NCBI RefSeq assembly: GCF_024972775.1
Contig: NZ_CP092282.1
Span: 234,001 to 298,000, forward strand
Length of the DNA: 64,000 nt
Direction: 5' to 3'
Source of the DNA: Dehalobacter sp. DCM
GTDB taxonomy: Bacteria; Bacillota; Desulfitobacteriia; Desulfitobacteriales; Syntrophobotulaceae
The notes beneath the pieces were generated by a model. That model was not told the DNA's origin, ran no database searches, and was given only the letters and a program-made list of their open reading frames with translations. The translations under genes were made by a program, and so were the position numbers. Below, one piece after another: positions 23,779 to 32,043 of the stretch (position 1 is its first letter; each line of letters opens with the position of its first letter).

Positions 23779-25212
23779 ATGGCATACATTCATTTTACAG
23801 ACGAGCAGAAGCAGCAGGCAAACTCCGTCGACCTGGTGGACTTCCTCCAGCGTCAGGGAGAGCAACTCATCCGCTCCGGCCGCGAGTGGCGATGGAAGCG
23901 TCATGACAGCGTGACCGTGCGTGGCAATCAGTGGTTCCGTCACTCCCGCAAGGAAGGCGGCCACGCCATTGACTTCGTCCAGCAGTTCTATGATATGAGC
24001 TTTCCCGAAGCGGTAAATTACCTACTTGGAGAGGACTTCGGCGTGGAGTGGAACCAGACCGTCAAGAGCGCGCCTGCTCCCCGCAAGAAATTCGCTCTTC
24101 CGGAAGCCAATCACGATATGCGCCGGGTATTTGCCTATCTGATCAAGCAACGGTTCATTGACCGTGAGGTGCTGTCCCATTTCGCCCATGAAAAGCTGAT
24201 CTATGAGGACAAGGAATATCACAACGCGGTGTTTGTCGGGCTGGATGAAAACAACGTCCCCCGCCATGCGCACAAGCGCGGCACTTACACCCAGGGCGAA
24301 CCTTATAAAGGAAACGTGGAGGGCAGCGATCCGAAATACAGCTTCCACCGGATCGGAGAGAGCGGCGTCCTTCATATATTCGAGGCACCGGTGGATATGC
24401 TGTCCTTCATTACGCTGAACCGGAAGGACTGGCAGAGGCACAGCTACGTCACGCTGGACGGCGTATCGGAACACGCCATGCTCCGCCAGCTGGAGCTGAA
24501 CCCTCATCTGAAAAGCGTCGCGCTGTGCATGGACTATGACGAGGCAGGCATCGAAGCCACGGGCCGGCTGAAGGATATCCTGTCCGAAAAGGGCTATGCG
24601 GATATTTCAGTAAGGCAATCGCAGTACAAGGACTGGAATGAGGATCTCAAAGCCAATAACGGCGTCAATCCGATTCCGGCACAGGAGCATCCGAAGCTCA
24701 CGCTTCTGCCGAAAGTTGTCGGAGAGCTGCACGATTTGTGCAAAGCCCTTGAAACGAATAAGGACATCGACTTCTTTCTCAGAGAGTGCGCCGAGGCGGC
24801 GGAACCGTTTCTGGCCTCCGGAAAGTCGGCAGCGGAGAATGTAGATGCTGTTCGGGAATGCCTGCAGTGTATGGCTGCTGGTTCACTTATTGCCATGCTT
24901 AGGCAGCTCCGTCAGATGGAGTTGCCTATGACAACTGAGCAGCTTCTTCAAAAGCTGCAGGACAGTTACCACCCTCATGAGGATCGGGGCTGGCTTTGCA
25001 CCAAGGCGGAGCAGATACGCCAGGATGTATCGGACATCAGCCGCCAGCTTCACGCGCCGGGCATCAGGACACTGGCAGATAAGGAAAAGCTCCTGTCCTC
25101 CTATAAACGCTTTGCACTGGACAGCGTCAAAACCATCATGTTTGTTGAGCAGGAACTGCCATCGATGCTCCCAGCGCAGGAGCAGGCAGTAAATTTTTCT
25201 ATGACCATGTAA
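23779..25212 (+). CDS. DUF3991/TOPRIM conjugative primase
   Basis: This 477-residue protein probably primes synthesis of the complementary strand after transfer. An N-terminal CHC2-like module at about 15-90 (WRWKRHDSVTVRGNQWFRHS, GGHAIDFVQQFY) lacks the full zinc ligand set. A DUF3991 segment follows at about 110-170. A TOPRIM fold at about 195-280 has HIFEAPVDMLSF and ALCMDYDEAGIEATG supplying the acidic E and DxD residues. The C-terminus ends AQEQAVNFSMTM, the tail shared with other soluble proteins of this element. ATG 23779 follows TAGGAGGG. A related but distinct primase is at 55258-56319. Confidence 0.85.
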   Translation: MAYIHFTDEQKQQANSVDLVDFLQRQGEQLIRSGREWRWKRHDSVTVRGNQWFRHSRKEGGHAIDFVQQFYDMSFPEAVNYLLGEDFGVEWNQTVKSAPAPRKKFALPEANHDMRRVFAYLIKQRFIDREVLSHFAHEKLIYEDKEYHNAVFVGLDENNVPRHAHKRGTYTQGEPYKGNVEGSDPKYSFHRIGESGVLHIFEAPVDMLSFITLNRKDWQRHSYVTLDGVSEHAMLRQLELNPHLKSVALCMDYDEAGIEATGRLKDILSEKGYADISVRQSQYKDWNEDLKANNGVNPIPAQEHPKLTLLPKVVGELHDLCKALETNKDIDFFLRECAEAAEPFLASGKSAAENVDAVRECLQCMAAGSLIAMLRQLRQMELPMTTEQLLQKLQDSYHPHEDRGWLCTKAEQIRQDVSDISRQLHAPGIRTLADKEKLLSSYKRFALDSVKTIMFVEQELPSMLPAQEQAVNFSMTM

Positions 25213-25225
25213 AGGAGGGGTCGCG

Positions 25226-27046
25226 TTGCAGACATCCCAAATTATAATATTAACTGCTGTCGGACTGACCATGTTCGGCGTGATCGGACTGTTATCGCTC
25301 ATAGCGCATTACTATACCTTAAACGGCATCAAGTCCAAAACGGTCGGCGACGGTCAGCACGGCACAGCTCGCTGGGCAACCAAGCGGGAGATTAAGAAGA
25401 CATATACCGAGGTTTCCTATAAGCCTGAAAAATGGCGGAAGGGTGAAAGCCTCCCGAAAGAGCAGGGTCTCATCATCGGCTGGAGGAAAGCGCCGCTGTT
25501 TGACGATACCGCTCCCCACGGTTACGCACTGGTAGACGATGACGATATCCACTGCCTGATGATCGGCGCGGCCGGTGTAGGCAAGACTGCAAATTTTCTC
25601 TATCCCAATCTGGAATACGCCTGTGCCTGCGGTATGAGCTTTGTCACCACCGACACCAAAGGCGACCTCTACCGCAATTATGCCGGGATCGCCAAGGATA
25701 GTTATGGCTATGAGGTGGCGGTCATCGATCTGAGAAACCCCACCCGTTCGGACGGAAACAATCTGCTCCATCTGGTCAACAGGTATATGGACGCATATTT
25801 GAAAAACCCTCAGAACCTGGCATACAAGGCCAGAGCAGAGAAATATGCCAAGATCACCGCCAAGACCATCATCTCCTCCGGCGGCTTCGATACGGCGATG
25901 GCCGGACAAAACGCATTCTTCTATGATGCGGCGGAAGGATTACTCACCTCCGTGATCCTGCTCATAGCGGAATATTGTGAGCCGAAGCAGCGGCACATCG
26001 TGTCGGTATTCAAGCTCATACAGGATCTGCTGGCGCCTAGTGGCGTCAAGGGTAGGACTTTGTTCCAGATGCTCCTTGCCCATCTGCCGGACGACCATAA
26101 GACCAAGTGGTTCGCGGGAGCGGCGCTCAACTCGGCGGAGCAGGCCATGCAGAGCGTCCTCTCAACCGCGCTCTCCCGGCTCAACGCCTTTCTGGATTCC
26201 GAGCTGGAGCAGATCCTGTGCTTTGACACGGCAATCGACGCGGAGAGGTTCTGTACCAAAAAAAGCGCCATCTTCCTCGTCATGCCGGAGGAAGATAACA
26301 CAAAATATTTCATCATCAGTCTGATCGTCCAGCAGCTCTACCGCGAGATCCTGTCGGTGGCCGACGAGCATGGCGGCAAGCTCCCCAACCGTGTGATGAT
26401 GTTCCTCGACGAGATCGGAACCATACCCAAAATAGAATCGGCTGAGATGATGTTCAGTGCCTCGCGCTCGCGCCGAGTGTCAATAGTAGCGATTATCCAG
26501 AGCTTCGCGCAGTTGGAGAAAAACTATGGCAGAGAAGGCTCCGCTATCATCATCGACAATTGCCAGGATACGGTGTTCGGCGGCTTTGCTCCCAACAGCG
26601 AGTCGGCGCAGATTTTATCGAAAGCCATGGGAAACAAGACGGTCATGAGCGGCTCGGTCAGCCGGGGTAAAAACGATCCGTCACAGAGTCTGCAGATGAT
26701 CGAGCGCCCGCTGATGACTCCCGAAGAACTTAAATCCATGCCCAAAGGCCGGTTTATCGTCACCAAGACCGGAGCCTATCCCATGCGCACTCGATTAAAG
26801 CTGTTCAAGGAATGGGGCATCACCTTCGGCAAGCCCTATGAGATCGCCGAGCAATCTGCCAGAAAGGTAGAGTATGCCGACAGGCGCCAGGTGGAGGAAG
26901 AAATCATCCGGCGCCACTCCGCCTGTGTGGAGGTGCAGGAGGAAGCTGAAATAGAAGCGGCTGCGTCGGGCGGCCTGGTGCATACGCCTGCGCAGGCAAT
27001 CACCTTTGAACAGTTCGTGCAAAAACAGGAACCTGAAAGGAGGTAA
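25226..27046 (+). CDS. virD4: VirD4/TraG type IV coupling protein
   Basis: This 606-residue membrane-bound ATPase brings the relaxosome to the transfer channel. The N-terminal membrane segment is IIILTAVGLTMFGVIGLLSL (residues 5-24). A second segment is not clear, so it is a short-anchor type. HGTARWATKREI is the usual TraG block. Walker A is GAAGVGKT near 113-120 and Walker B is MMFLDEIGTIPKIE near 391. The last 60 residues are charged. TTG 25226 follows AAAGGAGGGG. Its stop lies within the GGAGGTAA ribosome-binding site of the next gene. Confidence 0.93.
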   Translation: MQTSQIIILTAVGLTMFGVIGLLSLIAHYYTLNGIKSKTVGDGQHGTARWATKREIKKTYTEVSYKPEKWRKGESLPKEQGLIIGWRKAPLFDDTAPHGYALVDDDDIHCLMIGAAGVGKTANFLYPNLEYACACGMSFVTTDTKGDLYRNYAGIAKDSYGYEVAVIDLRNPTRSDGNNLLHLVNRYMDAYLKNPQNLAYKARAEKYAKITAKTIISSGGFDTAMAGQNAFFYDAAEGLLTSVILLIAEYCEPKQRHIVSVFKLIQDLLAPSGVKGRTLFQMLLAHLPDDHKTKWFAGAALNSAEQAMQSVLSTALSRLNAFLDSELEQILCFDTAIDAERFCTKKSAIFLVMPEEDNTKYFIISLIVQQLYREILSVADEHGGKLPNRVMMFLDEIGTIPKIESAEMMFSASRSRRVSIVAIIQSFAQLEKNYGREGSAIIIDNCQDTVFGGFAPNSESAQILSKAMGNKTVMSGSVSRGKNDPSQSLQMIERPLMTPEELKSMPKGRFIVTKTGAYPMRTRLKLFKEWGITFGKPYEIAEQSARKVEYADRRQVEEEIIRRHSACVEVQEEAEIEAAASGGLVHTPAQAITFEQFVQKQEPERR

Positions 27047-27050
27047 AGCT

Positions 27051-27320
27051 GTGGGTTACTTTACACCCGTTTACGCCTCAGAACTACCCCACCGCGCAGT
27101 TTCTGTGTTCATGTATTTGCGTGACCGCGCCGATAAGGAAGGCAAATGTTACCCAGCGATTGGTACCATAGCCAAGGAGCTGAAGCTGTCTCACAGTACG
27201 GTCAAACGTGCGCTTGCTGATCTTGAAAAAGGCGGCCATCTACGAAAAGAACAGAGGTGGCGGGAAAACGGTGGCAAGAGCAGTAATTTGTACTATATTC
27301 AGCAGCTGGATTCAAGCTGA
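27051..27320 (+). CDS. Winged-helix DNA-binding protein
   Basis: This 89-residue protein has a clear winged helix: SVFMYLRDRADKEGKCYPAI, then IAKELKLSHSTVKRALADLE (helix-turn-helix at about 39-58), then the wing GHLRKEQRWRENGGKSSNLYYI. Such domains occur at the start of replication initiators and as stand-alone regulators in Clostridia elements. GTG 27051 follows GGAGGTAAAGCT. It is coupled to virD4 and is followed by a hairpin, so it ends the conjugation operon and may regulate it. Confidence 0.8.
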   Translation: MGYFTPVYASELPHRAVSVFMYLRDRADKEGKCYPAIGTIAKELKLSHSTVKRALADLEKGGHLRKEQRWRENGGKSSNLYYIQQLDSS

Positions 27321-27333
27321 ACGACTAAAAAAC

Positions 27334-27358
27334 GACCTTCCCCGCCAAGGGGAAGGTC
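27334..27358 (+). terminator. Hairpin ending the transfer operon
   Basis: GACCTTCCCC (27334-27343) and GGGGAAGGTC (27349-27358) form a perfect 10-bp stem with a short loop. The T-run after it is weak. It marks the end of the conjugation gene block. Confidence 0.6.
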
Positions 27359-27653
27359 TGTACTTTCTATGAACCATGGAAGGGTTCATGGTGAACCGTC
27401 AAAGTGAACTTCTCATTTTAAGGAAATATCTAACACCAGAGAAATAATAATTAAGGAGCATTTCTGTAAGGAAAATATCTGAACTTTGAAAAATGAGACG
27501 CCAGGCAATAAAATAGTGATGTATTGATCGGCCAAGAAAGGCACAAAACAAAGAGGTGCATCCTCTGTGGTTAAGATCGGAATTTTCGGAGTATCAGGTT
27601 TCTATTGGCGGAGAAGCATTATATGAATTCCAGAGATTTATTATTCTGATATT
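27359..27653. other. Non-coding gap at border of decayed cargo
   Basis: No gene is supported. One short inverted repeat (ATGAACC with GGTTCAT at about 27369-27388) is visible. The A+T content is higher than in the transfer genes. It marks the change from transfer functions to decayed cargo. Confidence 0.5.
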
Positions 27654-28040
27654 TTATTCAGTAGTATGTGCTTGTGGCGATTCCGACGTATGAACCTGAA
27701 CTCCCCAATCTGCAAGTTGCTTTAGAATCGGCATTAAATCACGGCAAATGTCGGTTAATGTATATTCGACTCGCACCGGCATCTCCATATATTGTTCGCG
27801 ATGTATAAGGCCATTTTCTTCCAACTCCTTTAATGAACTGGCTAACATAGTATTTGTTATACCACTAATCTTACGTTTCAGTTCATTGTACCTTGTCGTA
27901 CCATCCTGATGAAGAGCACATAAAATTGGTATCTTCCATTTTCCACCCACCACCCTTAGCGCACTTCCCAATGGACAATAGTCCATACATGGGCAATTAT
28001 CTTTACAAGGTCTATCATTTCGATCGATTTCTTTGGTCAT
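27654..28040 (-). CDS. HxlR family transcriptional regulator
   Basis: This is a 128-residue winged-helix protein of the HxlR type. Signature blocks are CPLGSALRVVGGKWKIPILCAL, TTRYNELKRKISGITNTMLA and LEENGLIHREQYMEMPVRVEYTLT. The N-terminus has four or five cysteines (CKDNCPCMDYC), typical of HxlR proteins that sense redox or thiol stress. It is divergent from a flavin split-barrel protein gene, its likely target. Overlapping inverted repeats lie in the shared promoter region. Confidence 0.9.
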   Translation of the reverse strand: MTKEIDRNDRPCKDNCPCMDYCPLGSALRVVGGKWKIPILCALHQDGTTRYNELKRKISGITNTMLASSLKELEENGLIHREQYMEMPVRVEYTLTDICRDLMPILKQLADWGVQVHTSESPQAHTTE

Positions 28041-28054
28041 ATTTCTCGAACCTA

Positions 28055-28102
28055 CTCATTATATTCTGCGTTCTTGAAAATGAGATAACGCAGTAGTATT
28101 AT
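28055..28102 (+). promoter_or_regulatory. Divergent promoter with operator repeats
   Basis: A good promoter for the plus-strand gene is TTGAAA (28074-28079), 17 bases, TATTAT (28097-28102). It is overlapped by two inverted repeats: CTGCGTT (28066-28072) with AACGCAG (28087-28093), and CTCATT (28055-28060) with AATGAG (28079-28084). These are likely HxlR-binding sites. Confidence 0.6.
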
Positions 28103-28162
28103 TATACCAGATAGCAATAACGGAGTGAAGAGCTATCAAATAATTTTTATGGAGGCGAAAAT

Positions 28163-28468
28163 ATGGTTATCAATGAAGATGTAAAAAAAGTTATTGAAGG
28201 ATCGGCATTTCTCTCGCTTATTACGGTAGATGCAAACGGAACCCCTCATCCTATTATTGCAGGTAAAGGCCAAGTAGTAAGTGACACGGTGGTCTTCGGT
28301 ATTTATAAGATGGAGATCACACAAAAGAATTTAGAATCAAATAAAAATTCATGGGTCGTAGGGGCAACCATGGATGGGGGGCCAAAAGGTTATCGGCTCG
28401 TAGGTACAGCGGAGGCAAAAGATAAGCAACTTATTTTCACTCCGACTGGAGTAGATACGCTTATATAA
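28163..28468 (+). CDS. Pyridoxamine 5'-phosphate oxidase-like flavin-binding protein
   Basis: This 101-residue protein has the split-barrel start VKKVIEGSAFLSLITVDANG followed by PHPIIAGKGQV, then KMEITQKNLESNKN and KGYRLVGTAEA. This is the pattern of small PNPOx-like flavin reductases. It is slightly short at the C-terminus compared with usual members of about 120-140 residues. ATG 28163 follows TATGGAGGCG. It faces away from the HxlR gene and is probably induced through it. A long hairpin terminator follows. Confidence 0.8.
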   Translation: MVINEDVKKVIEGSAFLSLITVDANGTPHPIIAGKGQVVSDTVVFGIYKMEITQKNLESNKNSWVVGATMDGGPKGYRLVGTAEAKDKQLIFTPTGVDTLI

Positions 28469-28482
28469 AAAATTAATCAACG

Positions 28483-28541
28483 CATACAAAAAAGAAGAGG
28501 ATAGCGATAGTCCGACATGAATATCTCTTCTTTTTTGTATG
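28483..28541 (+). terminator. Long bidirectional terminator hairpin
   Basis: CATACAAAAAAGAAGAG (28483-28499) and its exact reverse complement (28525-28541) form a 17-bp perfect stem with A- and T-runs inside the arms. It can act on both strands. Confidence 0.7.
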
Positions 28542-28568
28542 TCTCGTATTTAAGGAGTTGAATAGAAC

Positions 28569-29162
28569 ATGATTGTGCATATATTATCCTGTGGTATTTT
28601 TCAGCTGGAAATTGAAAAAATTCTGCCGGAAGTCAAGCAGGAATTACTTAACCACAATATAGAGATTGATTTTGTGCCCCCTGCATTGCATGTTGACAAT
28701 AAAAAATTGAAAACCGGAATTGTTAACGGTCTGGAACCTCTTAAAAATCAAAAAGCAGTACTGCTTTATGGAAGCATGTGCCATCCAGAATTACTTCAAA
28801 TAGCCCGGGATTCCGGAGTCACCTATCCAAAAGCGCATAACTGTATCGAGTTGTTATTCGATCCAGAAAGAAAAAAAGAGATAGATAGCGCCTACAATGT
28901 TTTTTATATGACCAGCGGCTGGTTAAAATACTGGCATGAAATATTTCAGCAAGGACAGGGATGGGACCCAGTTGATGCCAGGATAAATTTCGGTTCGTAT
29001 GACAAGATTCTTGTGCTTGACAGTGGGGTATCCAATATTTCTGACGAAGAAATATTGGAGTTTTTTGATTATACTCAAGTGCCCATTGATATTGAATCGA
29101 TTTCTTTGGATTATTTTAAGAATGTCATAATTGAGATGTGTCAAAATATTATTAAAGATTGA
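28569..29162 (+). CDS. DUF1638 family protein
   Basis: This 197-residue protein matches the DUF1638 pattern: HILSCGIFQLEIEKIL at the start, AVLLYGSMCHPELLQIA, then KAHNCIELLFDPERK, and MTSGWLKYWHEIF. DUF1638 proteins occur near corrinoid-dependent methyltransferases and their reactivation factors in anaerobes; their reaction is not known. The Cys/His residues in GSMCHPE and HNCIE could bind metal. ATG 28569 follows AAGGAGTTGAATAGAAC. It looks intact, unlike its downstream neighbours. Confidence 0.75.
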   Translation: MIVHILSCGIFQLEIEKILPEVKQELLNHNIEIDFVPPALHVDNKKLKTGIVNGLEPLKNQKAVLLYGSMCHPELLQIARDSGVTYPKAHNCIELLFDPERKKEIDSAYNVFYMTSGWLKYWHEIFQQGQGWDPVDARINFGSYDKILVLDSGVSNISDEEILEFFDYTQVPIDIESISLDYFKNVIIEMCQNIIKD

Positions 29163-29469
29163 ATTTCTTAATATTTGGTAGATAACCCAAATACATAGGT
29201 TGTAAACAGCCACGGCAAGAGATAGAGGCCTTAAGGGCTGTCGTCTCATCGGTACAGCAGTAGGAAGGATAAGCAAGCAGTCATTTTCACGCCGGCAAAG
29301 CGGATGCTCTAATATAAGCTTTATCTTTTGGTACATCAAACAGAAATGTAAAATATGCCGATTAGTTGGAATCTGTAAATTCCGGAAGGTGCTGCAATAA
29401 GCGATGAAAACCGGCTTTATCTGCACTATCAGTCGATATGGCTTAAATATTCAAATGGAGGTATTTATA
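29163..29469. other. Decayed stretch without gene
   Basis: No frame is supported. The sequence is AT-rich, and I recognise nothing in it. It lies between the DUF1638 gene and a pseudogene and is probably remnant DNA. Confidence 0.4.
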
Positions 29470-29840
29470 TGAATGAGAGTCATTTGAATGACGGAGAAAA
29501 AAGCTGTAAGAAAAAGGAATAACTAGTAGATATACAGCGGTTCTGGGTAATTCTGTCAGAATAACACGTGACGACATTGATTCGTTGCTGATCGAAATGC
29601 GGGTAATAAATTCTATAGAATCTTCAACAAAGATAGGGCTTTTTGGAGAATTTTTCGCAACTCCTGTGATGGTAGCCGCTTTGTCGGGACTGGATAATAT
29701 CCGTCCAAACGGGATGGTTGAGGTCGCAAAAGGAACGGCAGCGGCTGGCGCAGTGATGTGGTCTGGCATCGGCAATGAACAGGACATTTCGGGGGTATTG
29801 TCCCCATGGTGCTTGCTCTGTTCCCTGTGGAGTTATTAAA
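29470..29840 (+). pseudogene. FMN-dependent alpha-hydroxy-acid dehydrogenase remnant
   Basis: The frame around 29530-29800 reads RYTAVLGNSVRITRDDIDSL, then PVMVAALSGLDNIRPNGMVE and AAGAVMWSGIGNEQ. That resembles the N-terminal part of lactate/alpha-hydroxy-acid oxidizing enzymes (TPVM-AALS; GAV-W-GIG). The start MNESHLNDGEKS lies in another frame and stops at once, and the 3' part is missing, so the gene is broken and truncated. It likely came from a host-type metabolic locus. Confidence 0.5.
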
Positions 29841-29972
29841 GCCATTGAAGTTACCTGCGGACTTGCTCTGCCCCGGAATGTGGTTATAGAGATTACTTAA
29901 TAGCAAGAGATATCATACCTTTAACGATATCAATTGTAATAAAACAAGATGGACAAGAGAGGAAGTGTTTCA

Positions 29973-30506
29973 ATGATAGAAAGTGAAATATTATTGCAGA
30001 AAGAAAAGCTCAATTTGGCTGAGTACGTATTTGCAAAGCCGGAAAATATCGTTTTTTCCAATGAAGTAAGGAATATGTGTGAAAAAAATACATGCAGAAT
30101 GTATGGCACTACATGGGCCTGTCCACCAGCCGTCGGGACTGTCGAGTGGTGTAAAGTGCGATGCAATGAGTATGAGAATGTGTTCATATTCACAACAATG
30201 TACCATCTGAAGGATATGTATGATATCGAAGAATGGAAAAACGACAGAATAATGCACAAGAGGGTTTCAGATAAAGTCGCGAAAATTTTCCGATCAAAGT
30301 ATCCTGAGGCTTTGGTACTTTCAGCGGAAGGGTGTACAGTATGCAAGACATGCACCTATCCGGATAAGCCTTGCAGGTTTCCTGAACGCATGCATCCTGC
30401 GACAGAGGGCTACGGAATTCTGGTTACGGAGTCAGCCAAAGTTTGCGGTATTAAATATAATAATGGGCCCGAGACGTTAACTTATTTCAGCATGATATTT
30501 TATTGA
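29973..30506 (+). CDS. DUF2284 family putative metal-binding protein
   Basis: This 177-residue protein has the DUF2284 cysteine layout: CEKNTCRMYGTTWACPPAVG near 30-50, then EGCTVCKTCTYPDKPCRFPE near 120-140, and MHPATEGYGILV. The Cys clusters suggest iron-sulfur or other metal binding. ATG 29973 is preferred to ATG 29949 because GAGGAAG lies just before it. DUF2284 proteins are common in methanogens, acetogens and other Clostridia. The gene seems intact within a decayed neighbourhood. Confidence 0.75.
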   Translation: MIESEILLQKEKLNLAEYVFAKPENIVFSNEVRNMCEKNTCRMYGTTWACPPAVGTVEWCKVRCNEYENVFIFTTMYHLKDMYDIEEWKNDRIMHKRVSDKVAKIFRSKYPEALVLSAEGCTVCKTCTYPDKPCRFPERMHPATEGYGILVTESAKVCGIKYNNGPETLTYFSMIFY

Positions 30507-30589
30507 TAAGACAAATAGGTCCACAGGCCAATCACTTGAGAGAATAGACTTATTTGCTATAGCAACTATCTTATAACGCAAGGACTATA

Positions 30590-31632
30590 TTGATGTAAAA
30601 GAATTGAATAGATATGATCTATTTATTCAATATGCTTATGCGGCAGCGAAACAAGCAATGGAGATGGCAAACGTACAGGAAACAAACTTTAACAAGGACA
30701 GAGTCGTGTCTATGTCGGCTCAGGCATTGGCGGCATTAAGACAATTATAAAAATCATGAAGAATTTATGACCAGAGGAAATAGGCGTGTTTCTCCTTTTA
30801 TGATTCCTATGTTGATTAGCAATATGGCGGCTGATATTATAGCCATTAAAACAGGCTTTAAAGGACCTAGTTATTCTCCGGTATTGATTTGTGCAACATC
30901 CAATCAAGCAATTGGAGAAGGGTTTTTAACTATTAAACACGGATATACAGATGCAGTAATAGCGGTGGAGCTGCAATTAATACATTTACATTTTCTGAAT
31001 TTACCAATATGTGTGCAATGTCCACAAATAATGAACATCCAGAACAGGCATGTCGTCCATTTGATAAGTTGAGGGATGGATTCGTAATGTCAGAAGGTTC
31101 GGGAATTTTATTCCTGGAGGAACTGGAACATGCCAAAAGTTGTGGAGCTAAGATACTTGAGGAGATTGTCAGATATTAGGCGACAACGGATGCCTATCAT
31201 ATTACAAGTCCTGATTATCATGGAGCTGAAAGATCAATGCAATTAGCTATTGATATGGCTGAAATATCACCAAAACATGTGGATTATATTAACGCACATG
31301 CAATAGGCACCCCGGAGGGAGATAAATCTGAAACAAAAGCGATTAAAGCAGTGTTTAAAGAAGGCGCCTATCGTATTAAAGTCAATGCTACAAAGTCCAT
31401 AACAGGCCATTTATTTGGTGCAGCTGGAGGAATAGAGGCTATTATAACTTTAAAAGTTTTTGAGGAGGACAAGATACCTCCTACGATAAATCTGACTGTG
31501 CCAGATGAGGATTGTGATTTGGATTATATACCTAATAAGGCAATCAAACATGAAGTAAATTATGCCATATCAAATGGTTTTGGATTTGGCGGTCATAACG
31601 CTTCATTGCTCTTAAAAAAGTATATCAAATAG
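30590..31632 (+). pseudogene. fabF: Beta-ketoacyl-ACP synthase II (FabF) pseudogene
   Basis: Fragments in different frames line up with FabF: YIDVKELNRYDLFIQYAYAA near 30590, RVSPFMIPMLISNMAADIIA and IGEGFLTIKHGYTDAVIA near 30785-30970, FDKLRDGFVMSEGSGILFLE near 31060, INAHAIGTPEGDKSETKAI near 31290 (catalytic His region), and KSITGHLFGAAGGIEAII plus ISNGFGFGGHNASLLLK near the end. The active-site Cys region is altered (CATSNQAIGEG). Several stops and frameshifts interrupt it, so it is dead. The 3' third (31237-31632) is still open. Confidence 0.85.
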
Positions 31633-31634
31633 AG

Positions 31635-31800
31635 TTTCTGGACGATGATGACGTCCAATGTTTAATGATCGATGCTGTGGGTATCGGCAATACCGTAAAC
31701 TTTTTATATCAGAATCTAGAATATGTTTGCGTCTGCAGTTTGAACTTTGCCACGATATACACCAAGGGTGGCATCAACTGCAATTATGCGCTATTTTAAA
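31635..31800 (+). pseudogene. Fragment of another VirD4 gene
   Basis: The frame reads FLDDDDVQCLMIDAVGIGNT, NFLYQNLEYVCVCSLNFATI and TKGGINCNYA. It aligns with the Walker A region of the VirD4 at 25226-27046 (VDDDDIHCLMIGAAGVGKTA, NFLYPNLEYACACGMSFVTT, TKGDLYRNYA). The Walker lysine is changed to Asn. Only about 55 codons remain. It is a relic of an older conjugative element at this place. Confidence 0.8.
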
Positions 31801-31821
31801 AGATTTACAAAAACAAATAAT

Positions 31822-31908
31822 GTTAAGGGCAAACCTGCCTAAAGGCAGGGACGCAAAGCCGTAGGGTCTAAGGTGCTTTAAGCATTATGACAGCCTGGTT
31901 GCCGTGAG
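31822..31908 (+). ncRNA. Cyclic-di-GMP-I (GEMM-I) riboswitch aptamer
   Basis: The sequence carries the invariant GEMM-I blocks in order. AGGGCAAACC is followed by a P2 stem CTGCC-TAAA-GGCAG, then GGACGCAAAGCC, GGGTCTAAGG, a P3 hairpin TGCTTTAAGCA, ATGACAGCC and GGTTGCCG. These match the class I cyclic-di-GMP aptamer core. A terminator-like hairpin follows at 31919-31951, giving a complete expression platform. No plus-strand gene lies downstream for about 970 bases; the next gene is the convergent XRE gene. The riboswitch therefore appears to have lost its target. Confidence 0.9.
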
Positions 31909-31918
31909 ATTTCATGCG

Positions 31919-31955
31919 TCAAGACCTGCCCATTTTTGCGGCTGGTCTTGATTTT
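31919..31955 (+). terminator. Terminator of the riboswitch
   Basis: TCAAGACC (31919-31926) and GGTCTTGA (31944-31951) pair and are followed by TTTT. It is probably the expression-platform terminator of the upstream aptamer. Confidence 0.7.
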
Positions 31956-32043
31956 ATGTTAGACGATAATAAATTTTTTAGAATATGCAAAGGAATGAAT
32001 TTTTGTTTATGTTATAGATCTGCGATTTTTCACACGGCATTTA

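Noticed and set aside
27590-27650. Short frame VVKIGIFGVSGFY resembling the start of ArgC-like dehydrogenases
   Set aside because: It stops after a few codons and has no further homologous part; too little to call a pseudogene.
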